From Dioscorea cayenensis subsp. rotundata (taxonomy: Eukaryota > Streptophyta > Magnoliopsida > Dioscoreales > Dioscoreaceae), in contig NW_024087005.1 in assembly GCF_009730915.1 (NCBI RefSeq), forward strand, positions 1 to 64,000: 64,000 nt of DNA, written 5' to 3'. The notes beneath the pieces are model-generated. The model saw only the letters and a program-made list of their open reading frames with translations. It was not told where the DNA came from and searched no databases. Numbering within the stretch: position 1 is the first letter of the stretch; every line of letters starts with the position of its first letter. Both the position numbers and the translations under genes were made by a program. This document shows, piece by piece, positions 36,347-46,950 of the stretch.

Positions 36347-39300
36347 GAGTCAGGAGGAGTTTGGCTTATAGACAATGGTTGTTCTAATCACATGTCCGGA
36401 GAAAAGAGCTTATTCCAGCACATTGAAGCCACTCCAAGACATACTATCAGAGTAGGAGATGGGAAAACTCTAAAGGTGGAAGGAATTGGCAAGGTTGCAC
36501 TCTGTTCCAGCAAAGGAAAGGTCACTACCTTAAACAAGGTTTAATTTGTTCCAAACTTAGCTCACAACTTGCTAAGTGTTGGACAAATGATGGACTATGG
36601 ATTCGACATAGAATTCACAAGAGGTGTATGCAATATCAAAGAAACCAAAACTAAAAAAAAAGATGGCACAGGTTTGCATGACAATTAACAGATTATTTCT
36701 TCTTAGAGCCAATGATGTTGGTGTTGCAAATGTTGCTAGGAGTGAGAAAGATACTCAGATCCCTGGCATAAGAGATATGGTCACATTAATTTGAAGAATC
36801 TGAAGCTATTAGCTGAGCAAGAGCCGGTGGTTGGATTGCCAAATATCACCAATGTCAGTCATTGCAAAGCTTGTTCTCAAGGGAAGCAAACTCAAACCGA
36901 GTTTCAAAAGTGTATGTCAAAGCGTGCCTCATCACCATTAGAGCTCATTCACACTGATCTAGTTGGACCAATCAACACACCCTCTATAGGAGGTAATTCA
37001 TATTTCTTCTTATTAATTGGTGATTATACAAGATACAGCTGGGTATATTTCATTCAGAGAAAGTCAGATACCTTTCTTTAGTTCAAGTAATTCAAGCTCT
37101 TGGTTGAGAAACAGTTCTCACTTTCAATGAAGATTTTGCGCACTGATCGTGGTGGTGAGTTCACATCCTACGAATTTAAAGCTTATTGCAAAGACACCGA
37201 AATTCTTCATCAATTAACTGCTCCACGGACGCCACAGCAGAACGGTGTTGCGGAGAGGAAAAACAGAATTGTTACTAAGATGGCCCGGACTATGTTAAAA
37301 GAGATGAAGATGCCTTCCAAGTATTGGCAAAGGTTGTCTCCACTGCAGTCTATATCATCAATCGCTCGGCAACTACAGAACTGAAACTCCAAACTCCATT
37401 CGAAGCATTGTTTGGAACCAGATCTAGAGTGGACCATCTTAGAGTTTTTGAGTGTTTGGTTTATATGCTAGTTGATCCTCAACAGAGAACAAAGTTTGAC
37501 TCCAAGTCACGAGCTGGAGTTTTCATTGGGTATTGCAATCAATCAAAGGCCTATAGAATTCTTGATCCTGATTCTAAACGTGTACACATCAGCAGGGATA
37601 TTCATTTTTTTTTAGAACAAAGCCATGGGATTAGTCGATCTCAGCTGAGTCAAATGTATTAACTTATGAGCCAGCACGTGAAGAAGGCGGGACTCAAGTT
37701 GATGAAATTGCTGATTTATCTCCACCGTTTGATCAAAGCCATGAACGGTCTGATGGATTCCAGAGAAAAATAACTCTTCGTCCAGATGAAAATAATGAAG
37801 ATGTTCATATGATCGGAGAAGACGGTACCGCTCCGGCGAGGTATTGAAAACTCACTGACATTTATAATTCTTGTTCCCTTGCACTCACAGCTGATGACCT
37901 TGTCTCCTATGAAGATGTAGCAAAGAACAACAAGTGGATCGCAGCTATGAAAGATGAGATAAGCGCGGTCAATGAAAATAACACATGGACGTTGACTACT
38001 TTATAAGAAGAGGAGAAGGAAATCGGTTTGAAGTGGGTTTTCAAGTCAAAGTTCAAACCTGATAAATCTCTGTTAAGGCGAAAGACTCACATCATTGCAA
38101 AGGGCTATTCACAACGAGAAGGAATTGATTTCGAGGAAATCTTCTCACCAGTCACTCGAATGGAGATCATGAGGCTGTTCTTGTCCATTGGAGCTCAAAA
38201 GGAGTGGAAGATTTACCAGTTGGATGTGAAATCCACGTTCCTGAATGGTGAGCTCAATGAAGAGGTTTTTGTATCTCAACCAAAGGGTTTCACTGTCATC
38301 GGAAAAGAAAACCATGTGTACTGACTTCACAAGGCTCTATACGGACTACATCAAGCTCCTAGAGCATGGTACAGCCGTATTGATACTCAATTTCTTCAAA
38401 TGGGTTTTATTCGTAGCAGTAATGAGCCACAGTATATCCTAAGAAACATTGTAGTACTGATGTTCTTCTCCTCTGTTTATACATTGATGATATATTATAC
38501 ATGGGATCCTTGGAAGACATGTTATTTAAATTCAAGGAGACAATGATGATTACATTCAAGATGTCTGATTTAGGACCGATGAGGCACTTTCTTGGTTTGG
38601 AGGTGATATAGAGGAAGGGACATGTATTCGTATCACAACAGAGGTATGCAGAGAATCTTTTACATAAAACGGGATGATGAATTGCAAATTGATTGACACT
38701 CCGATTGACTCAAATGAAAAGCTTCACATGGATGATAACTCCAGGAAAACAGATTCTCAGAGGTACCGAAAGATGGTTGGAGGTTTGCTTTATCTTACTC
38801 ATACTCGACCTGACATCATGCATGCCGTATCTATAGTCTCCCGATTTATGCACTTTCCAAGCATGCATCATTTAGGAGCTGTTAAAAAAGTACTTCATTA
38901 CATTAGTGGAACGATCATATATGGAATTCATTATTACAAGAATGAAAATTTCAAGCTACTCAGCTACTCAGACAGCGATTGGGGAGACTCTCAAGATGAC
39001 TGGAAAAGCACCATAGGGTGGGTGTTTTCCTTAGGTTCTGGTGCCGTCAAAGAAGCAGCCAGTCACTACCTTATCGTCCACTGAAGCAGAGTACATCTCC
39101 TTGACTGGCGCTGCTTGTGAACTAGTTTGGCTCCAGCGATTATTAGAAGACCTATGTGAAATGCAACTTGAGTCAAGTGTGATTTTCTTGATAACCGTTC
39201 AGCTCTCTTTATTGCCAGAAACCCTATACTTCATGGGCGTACAAAACACATTGATATGTGTTTTCACTTTATAAGGGACCTTATTAAAAATGACTCAGTA

Positions 39301-39425
39301 GATGTGAAGCACTGCAGTTCAAATGAGCAGTTGGTTGATGTCTTCACCAAAGCCTTACCAAGATTCAAGTTTGAATTGTTCAGAGAGGGACTAGGAGTTG
39401 GTGAATTCTCAGATCAAGGGGAGTA

Positions 39426-39815
39426 TGTTTGAAGTATTGGCTGATATGAGATTCTAGGCAAAGTGGGAGCAGTGTTTGAGATTTGTCTGGTGATGCAGGA
39501 TAAACATCGGAATTGTGAGCATGAAGTGAAATAAAGGAGCTCAGCATTTTTGTGTTTGTATTTGATGCTTTAGTTTACTTTTACTGTAACAAACTGTATG
39601 AGTTTGTATGTTATCTGGCAATTATGTGAACATGTCTTACAGGTGTTTGCATATATGCCTGTATTGTTAATGAATGAAGTATGACTGAATATGAAAAAAA
39701 CTCTCTGTTCTTCTTCTTTATTTTTCTTCTTATATCATAATTCAGTGAGAACAATAGATTGAGAGACTAAGAAACAATATCAGAAATACATTTGTTCAAC
39801 CTTTCAATCCTATCA
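39426..39815 (+). repeat. Right LTR of the copia fossil, plus orientation
   Basis: It starts TGTTTGAAGTATTGGC directly after a purine-rich tract and ends AATCCTATCA. It is about 390 bp, matching the left LTR in inverted orientation. Confidence 0.93.
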
Positions 39816-40111
39816 AGCTCAACGCAAAAACCTTATATAAAATTTTAAAAAAATAAAAATATAAAAAAAAACAAATACATCGCCATCTTTAAAAAAAAAT
39901 CACTAAATAATGCAACAGTTTTATTGAGTATTTGGCATAATTTTGAGTCTTGTACTAAAAAAAATTAATTAAATAGAATTTCCTTAAAATTTTAATCTCC
40001 TTTTGTTTTTACATGAATTAGTTTCATAATTTTAACATTGAAAATATAATTTTAATTTTTTTTAAAAAAAAACAAATTTAGGTGTCCAAACTCTCCAACC
40101 ATCAAATTCTT
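39816..40111. other. Short spacer before DRP5A
   Basis: AT-rich, with A-runs; nothing recognised. Confidence 0.5.
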
Positions 40112-40136
40112 ATTGGGCTTAGGCCCTAAGCCCAAT
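40112..40136. promoter_or_regulatory. 25-bp palindrome with two TGGGCT (site II) motifs
   Basis: Two perfect 12-base arms around one central C. The left arm carries TGGGCT (40114-40119) and the right arm its complement AGCCCA (40129-40134). Site II elements (TGGGCC/T) are bound by TCP factors in promoters of genes used in dividing cells. This one lies 115-139 bases before the DRP5A start codon. Confidence 0.6.
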
Positions 40137-40155
40137 TACCATTTCGGCCCTTCAT

Positions 40156-40174
40156 TTTATAAACTCAACGGCTA
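40156..40174 (+). promoter_or_regulatory. TATA-like box and MSA-like element of DRP5A
   Basis: TTTATAAA (40156-40163) is followed at once by CTCAACGGCTA (40164-40174). The latter has the AACGG core of the mitosis-specific activator (MSA) element and differs from the consensus YCYAACGGYYA at one place. MSA elements are bound by three-repeat MYB factors and drive G2/M expression, which fits a cytokinesis gene. Confidence 0.5.
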
Positions 40175-40250
40175 CATTCTCACTCTCCCGTCTCCTTCTT
40201 CCCCCTTTTGAATTCCAAATTTCTCAGATCTCTCTCTCTCTCTCTCTCCA

Positions 40251-43200
40251 ATGGCTGCCAACGCTACGACGCCGGTGAGGGCCTCGAACGCCAAATCCCA
40301 TCCATCTCCAGCCTCCAGGAAGCACAGTCAACAGGCCTTGATGAATTCCTCGATTGCCTCTGATTCCGTGAAGTCGAGGTTCGAGGCGTTCAATCGGCTT
40401 CAAGCTGCGGCGGTGGCGTTCGGTGAGAAGGTGCCCATTCCGGAAATCGTCGCCTTAGGTGGGCAGTCCGATGGGAAGAGCTCCCTCCTCGAGGCCCTCC
40501 TTGGCTTCCGATTTAATGTCCGGGAGGTCGAGATGGGCACCCGCCGCCCCCTTGTTCTTCAGATGATCCATGATCCTGATGCCTTAGAACCACGATGCCG
40601 ATTTCAGGTCCATTTCCCTCTCTTTTCGATTAAATTTTCTTGATCTTATGGAAACATAAAGTGAAAGCTTGGATTGGCCTAATCAGTATCTGAAATTGAT
40701 TTTCGTTTATATAGAGATAGTGGCGTAAATCTGTTTGAACTTTTCTAGGGTTTAGCTTTAGCTGCTAGTTTAATTTGATAACTGGTGTGATGGCAGGAAG
40801 AAGAGTCAGAGGAATATGGGGGTCCGATTGTTTTGGCTTCTGCTATAGCTGATGTTATAAGGTCGCGTACTGAGGCACATCTTAAGAAGGTCAGAGGTGC
40901 AGTTTCTGCAAAGCCAATTGTCATGAGAGCGGAATATGCTCATTGTCCCAACCTTACCATTATTGACACTCCTGGTTTTGTCCTCAAGGTGTGATTTTTT
41001 TTTTTTTTAAAGAGAAACTTTAAATTTGTTTTTATGTGTTTTTGCTGAAGTTTACATTTTCCACAGGCAAAGAAAGGGGAACCAGAGGGCACACCAGAGG
41101 AGATCCTGTCCATGGTGAAGTCCTTAGCAAGCCCCCCTCATCGCCTTCTATTGTTTCTCCAACAGAGCAGTGTAGAGTGGTGTTCTTCGCTGTGGTTAGA
41201 TGCTATTCGTGAGATTGATCCTACTTTCAAAAGAACAATTATTGTCATTTCAAAATTTGATAATCGACTTAAGGTCCTTGCCAAATCCTCAGTTAATATT
41301 GCAGATTTTAAAACATCTATGGTAGCTTCTCTGGTACTACTTATTGTGCTTAATTTCTCGTGTGATGATTGCTGGCAGGAGTTTACTGAAAAGTGGGAAG
41401 TTGATAGCTATTTAAGTGCCGGTGGCTACCTTGGAGAGAACACCCATCCATTTTTTGTTGCTCTGCCCAAGGATCGGGGAGCAGTAACTAATGAGGAGTT
41501 CCGCAGGCAGATTTTTCAGGTAGATGCAGATGTGAGACGGCATTTGCGCGATAATATTAAAGGAGGATTCAATGAAGAGAAATATGGGCCCTTTATTGGT
41601 TTTAGTTGTCTGAGAGAATACTTGGAAGCAGAGCTTCAGAAGAAGTACAAAGATGCAGCTCCAGCAACACTTGCTTTACTAGAACAACGTTGTGGTGAAA
41701 TCACTGTGGAGTTGGCTCGCTTGGATACTAAGTTGCAGGCCACATCTGATGTTGCTCATCTTCGAAGGTTGGCTATGCTACACACAGCCTCAATATGCAG
41801 CCATGTGGTACGGTCTCTATGAATGTTATCTTCTTGTTTCAACAGGTAGTTCTTGTAAAATTTTCTTAAGTATTGCTACTTTACGTTGGTGAAGGGTGCA
41901 TTACTTGATGGGGCAGCAGATCCTGCTCCAGAACAATGGGGGAAAACAACTACTGAGGAGCAGTTAGAGAGCGGCTTTGGGAGCTGGCCTGGTGTGACTG
42001 TAGCTATGAAGCCTCCGAACTATACTCTCAAACTCTATGGTGGAGCCGCATTTGAGAGGGTGATGCATGAATTCCGTTGTGCAACATACTCACTGGAATG
42101 CCCTCAACTGTCAAGAGAGAAGGTATATTAAAACTTCTTATTTCCTAACAAATATTCAAATAATCCTGCTTGTAAACTTTGCGTTTGTTTCAATCTTCTT
42201 TTTCACAACAGGTTGCGAACATACTGCTTGCGCATGCTGGAAGAGGTGGGGGTGGGGGAATATCAGAGGCAGCTGCAGAGATAGCACGGGCTGCTGCTCG
42301 GGCATGGCTTGCTCCCCTTCTTGACACTGCCTGTGAGAGGCTGTCCTTCATTTTAAAAAACCTCTTTGACCTTGCAATGGAGCGCAACCGCAACCATGGC
42401 TCAGATTGTAAGTGGTGATTTTGCTTATACCCTTATATTATTTTCAATTTGGAAAATAGGCTTATGCGCTGCACTGAAATTATGTTCAAAGAGTTTTTGA
42501 CATGTCATTTACATCATGTATACCTTTTATTGACAGACTGAATGAACACATCCATGTTTAAAAATTCAATCTTTCTAAAGGGTTTAATTTAGTAAACTAC
42601 GCATTAACACTTAATGTGTTTACAAACTACCACCTGACATTTTATCCAATAAAATGTACCACTTACAGTTTCTGTATATTAAATTTTCTAACATTCTAAT
42701 TGAGCTATACTTCCTGTATGAAATTGTTGAATTTTCTTACATTGTTGGTTATGGACTATTACTTTGAACATGTTCAGACGGAAGAAATAATGGAGATATG
42801 GATGGCTACATTGGATTCCATGCTGCTTTAAGGCGCTCATATAACAATTTCATTAGTGAACTCTCAAAGCAAAGCAAGCAGCTAGTGCGACACCATCTTG
42901 ATTCAGTTACTAGCCCGTATTCCCAAGTTTGCTATGAGAATGATCTCCAAGGGGGATTTGTTTCTGGTTCAAGATTCATTCACAAGTACAATCAACTTCC
43001 CACAGCCTCATTTTTTCTTGATCTGTCAGAAGGTGCTGCTTTAGGAGATGAGAAGTTGTTTGTGGATCAAGAGAACATACCACCAAAAGATCATCAGCAA
43101 ACTCCTCCTGGGAAAGGAAATGAAACTGAAGCTCTCAGAGAAAGCCAGCTGACAATTCCAGAGACACCTTCCCCTGATCTGCCAAGTGACGTTATTCATG

Positions 43201-43934
43201 GGGCTAAGAAAGAAAATGGTAATTGTGTGGAAATCGGAGCAAGAAAACGGCAAGCAAGAGTTATAACCACTGGAAGGAATTCAGATTCCTGCAGGAACCA
43301 AAACGCTAATCTTCTGGGTGCTGGTCATTTCGGCTCAAAACCTGGGTCGTCTTATTTTGATATTTGCTCCCTAGCTGCTCAACACTTTGCAAGAATACGT
43401 GAAGTGCTTGTTGAAAGAAATGTGTTATCTGCCTTGAATTCTGGATTTCTAACTCCTTGGTAAGCTTGTAATGCTGCTTATTGCATCTGCAATATTACAC
43501 ACCGATTATATATGTCATGATTCCATGAGCTGGTAAAACCACACACCCATAACTCTGCATTATTTGTTGCCATTTATTGTTTTCATCTTTCCTCTTATTA
43601 TTTCATTGTGACTGAATTGTCAGTGTATCCTTGTCTTCACTTATCCCACATGATAGTAAATATACGTTGCTATTTTTTTGCTTGCATATGCATTGTGTAT
43701 TATAATAGATTTTTTACATTTATAAGCTAACCCTTTTTTGCATGCAGTCGAAGTAACTTGGTTGTGGCACTTGGTGTTGAGCTGTTTGCTGTGAGTGACG
43801 ACAAGTTCATGGACATGTTTGTGGCACCCGGTGCCATTGATGTTCTTCACAGTGAAAAGCAGTCCCTCCACAAGCGTCAAAAGATACTGCAATCATGTTT
43901 GAGTGAGTTCAAGAATATAGCTCGCACACTATAA
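40251..43934 (+). CDS. Dynamin-related protein 5A (DRP5A)
   Basis: DRP5A is a plant dynamin-like GTPase that acts at the cell plate in cytokinesis; its sister DRP5B (ARC5) divides plastids. Exons: 40251-40607, 40797-40988, 41067-41273, 41379-41807, 41895-42122, 42212-42407, 42778-43459 and 43748-43934, all GT-AG, giving 825 residues against about 817 in Arabidopsis. The GTPase domain has the P-loop GGQSDGKSS (70-78), the MGTRRP switch, IIDTPGF (G3, about 175-181) and ISKFDN (G4). The middle domain includes APATLALLEQRCGE and ISEAAAEIARAAARAWLAPLLD. A low-complexity insert with DQENIPPKD and IPETPSPDLPS precedes the C-terminal effector-like region EVLVERNVLSALNSGFLTP and MDMFVAPGAIDVL. The insert and its ETPSP motif also occur in the Arabidopsis protein. 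The promoter has MSA-like and site II motifs. Confidence 0.96.
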
Positions 43935-45395
43935 TGGAGATCTAGTTTCAGCTTACCTTTTACTAGAGAGAGTTAAATGCTAGTTTTCACGTCTGGTGAA
44001 GATGCCAATTTGTCATGCTGATGGTTTCGTCTACCGGTGAGGAAGGTCTTCCTCATCCAAGATTCCTTTGTACTTGCTCTTAACATTTCAATAATTCCTT
44101 GAAATTTGTGAGCCTCAGTTGTTTTTCCTTCCTGATTTGCGCAAGCATTATGTACTGAAGTATTTAATACTTCACGTGTAATCTTCCCATGCAAATGCCT
44201 CATGCTTGATGTTTCAATCTGTATTTTGTGAAGCACACATTATCTTAATGTTGGCCAAACTCTGACAAGTGTCAAGCACATGTTATTGCTAATCTTGAAA
44301 TATTGTTTATATATGGGGCTTCTATGTGTTTGGCAACCAGTTGTGTTAGTTGAAAGCACTCCGTGAAACATGTCTCTGTGGATGATGCATCACTAATGCT
44401 TGTTCGATAGTCTCGAAATCATGTTCTTTTCTATATGGCTTGTATGAGTTTAGCTGCTGGTTGTGTTAGTCAAGAATAACGTGGCAAAATCCAAGTATGA
44501 TTTCTGAGCTACTTTCAGATTTTGTTTTCATGAAAATTGAGTTAGAAACAGCCAGTGTTGTTGTTCACAATGTTGTTGCACACAATGCAAAGTAACTAAT
44601 ACTTACCTAATCTATTGATGTCAGCAGACATGAATCATCAAGGATTTGTTCGCAGGATGACCCTTGTTCTGGCTCCATCTGTTAAATACTGTCAAACTGT
44701 ACTTCAAGGAAAGTATTAGTACTTTGCGGTCTTCGTGGCTTGTCTGGAAGCACTCAGACTTTCCGGGTATGCTCCTTCAATTTGACCTGCATTTCAATCA
44801 TGGTAGACTGAACTCCATTTGTACTACTAGTTGCAGCATGAGATCTTACGTAAATTTGAACCATATATCTGTCATACGCCTAATCCCATCCTTTAGCTAT
44901 TCATTCTATTTGTAGAAAGTCCATTGCATGCCAAAACTTTGGTCTCTTGAAAGTAACCTCATTGAATGATTTTTCTGACTTGTTCAAAGGTTTGAATTTT
45001 CTTTATAATGATAATGTTACTTCAATGTGAGGTTTAGAAATATATAATAATTACATCATCAATCCTGCTCTAGTTTGGTTGGATATCTTCTGCAAATGTA
45101 TCATAGTATGTGTGTGATTAAATAATATAGTAATATGCAATTAGTTTCCAGGGATACATGTCTTTTTGAAAAAAATCTTATTGCAAGGCGTGTGTCTTTG
45201 TTTGAGAATGGAACTTTGAATGGAGGATGGTGACTCAGTGACAGGGACACTAATTTCCCTACGCCGACTTTGAATTTGCATAGTCTTCCACTCCGCCCAT
45301 TTAAGCCCACCAAACAGAGCAAAGCAAAGCAATCAATGATAAGGGCCGTGGATGACACCCCTCTCTACCCTCCCTTTGAGCTTGGAGAGACAGCG
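43935..45395. other. DRP5A 3' region and spacer
   Basis: No recognised coding frame. The right part, about 45230-45400, is less AT-rich and probably holds the promoter and transcript start of the Raf-like kinase gene. Confidence 0.5.
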
Positions 45396-45399
45396 GAGG

Positions 45400-45680
45400 T
45401 TGAGGTCAGTAGTGTGTGAGCTTGCCATTGTTTTCTTTCATCTCTTCATTTTTTCTCCCTTTTCTTTTGGGGGGGGTATCTTTTGTTATTTTCTGTTATT
45501 ATTTAATGAAAAGAAGTGATTTTGATGTGGCGCTTGTGCAAATGAAACAGTGCCTGTTCCTTTTTTTTGGTGTTTGTACCCATTCTTTTGAGCTGCAGAG
45601 CATATGTAGGATGAGGTGAGTAGTGAGAGCTTGCCTTTGTTTTCTTCCATCTCTTCATTTTTTCGTTTTTTTTTGCCCTT
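45400..45680 (+). repeat. Duplicated leader segment, two copies about 210 bp apart
   Basis: A segment of about 70 bases occurs at 45400-45469 and again at 45611-45680. Both read TGAGGTSAGTAGTG, then GAGCTTGCC, TTGTTTTCTT, CATCTCTTCATTTTTTC and a T/C-rich end. In the right copy the start reads AGGTGAGTAG, a good splice donor; in the left copy it reads AGGTCAGTAG. They lie in the region upstream of the Raf-like kinase and may be alternative leader exon ends. Confidence 0.7.
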
Positions 45681-46057
45681 TTGTTATTTTTTATTTTTAT
45701 TTTTTTTGGTTATGGGTTTCTGCTTCTTGTTCGTGGATTTTGTTGGGGCTTTGGATGTGTAAGAAAAATATGGGATTTTCTTTTCTTTATTGTTCTTGCT
45801 TTTGTTTAGAGTGTAGGTAGGCCTTTTTGGTCAAATGTGGGGGCAAGAGTTTGATTATTTTTTTTTTTATTATGCAATAATTGTTTGTTTTTCTTTTTGT
45901 CAAAGTACGCTTGAAGACTTTTGTGTGATTTCTCTGTCAATGGAGAAATATTGGTGGTGTCTTTCTGTTTGTGAAGCTAGTGGGGCCTCTCCTTTGTTGC
46001 AGTTTGTGTCAAAATTCTCTGTTGATTTGTTTTTGGTTTCTGGAAGCCCAACAACAG

Positions 46058-46288
46058 GTGGGATATTTTTCTTTTCCGTTAATTATAGCTTACCTTATTG
46101 AATTGACAATATAGATATATGTGATGAAGTCAAAAAAAAAAGTGGGATGTTTTTCTTTTCCACTAGTTATAGTTTACATCATAGAATTGTCATCTAGATA
46201 TACATGAGGAAGTTCAACGAAGGATGGGATATTTTTTTCCCCACTAACTATAGCTGATATTGTTGAATTGTCAATATAGGTTCTTGTG
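46058..46288 (+). repeat. Tandem repeat, about 80 bp, three copies
   Basis: Three adjacent units (about 46058-46140, 46141-46221 and 46222-46288) each begin GGGATRTTTTTCTTTTCC, pass ACTATAGYT and end in a block like GAATTGTCAATATAGAT. They are diverged, about 75-80% alike by eye, and lie in the presumed leader intron of the Raf-like kinase gene. Confidence 0.75.
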
Positions 46289-46950
46289 TTGGAATTTGTA
46301 ATCTTTTCAAGATTTTTTTTTCCTTCACTTAAGGTCTGGCAAGGAGTAATTTTTGTTATCTATGCTATATTCCCAACAATACATTAGATCAGGCCTTTCC
46401 ATTCTATGTTTCCTAAGTTCTGGTTCATTAGCTTGTGGGATTAATGGAATGCAAAACAACAAAAGAAGTTTCTTCTCAATCTTTCATATGTAATAATGAT
46501 CTTTATTTTCTTTAATTCTGTCTTAGTGTTATTGGCATGATAAACTTGTGGAAGTTCAATCTAGTAAAAAAAAAGCCTTCCTTGAAACTTGGTTTGCTGC
46601 TTTAGAAATTTTAAATATGATTTGATTTCTACTTGCACGAAACTAAAATGATGATTCTACCTTCAAATTGAATGCCATTGTTTTTGTCTGTGGTTTATCT
46701 CTGGTACGTCTCCTTCTTTGAATGAAATTCACTTTCTATGTAATCTGATTTTGAGTTCATTTGGTGAAGGTCTATACAAAAGTCTATACTTCGTTGTTGA
46801 CCTTGCTTCTTTGATTGGTTGTATAGGTTTCCAAGTAATGGCTTCACTAGATGAAACTTCTTGGTTGCAAGGCCCCTGGCTCAGCCTCGTAGTCTGATTC
46901 TTTCAGTCTTGGTACTTCTTACAGAAGTTTGTTTGATTTAGCAAAAAAGA

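Larger units (their letters stand above)
35040..39815 (+). mobile_element. Ty1/copia element, fossil, with oppositely oriented halves
   Basis: A broken copia copy with both LTRs (about 390 bp each). The pol part (36347-39425) reads on the plus strand and shows protease, GAG-pre-integrase, integrase, reverse transcriptase and RNase H blocks in the copia order. A purine-rich tract at about 39415-39425 precedes the right LTR. The left LTR (35955-36346) and the gag part (35040-35940, with a CCHC zinc knuckle near its end) read on the minus strand. Next to that LTR is a primer site resembling initiator tRNA-Met (TGGTATCAGAGA). By eye the LTRs differ at roughly 6% of sites, which would suggest a few million years at commonly used plant rates. 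It is broken at many places and cannot be active. The clade within copia was not settled. Confidence 0.9.
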
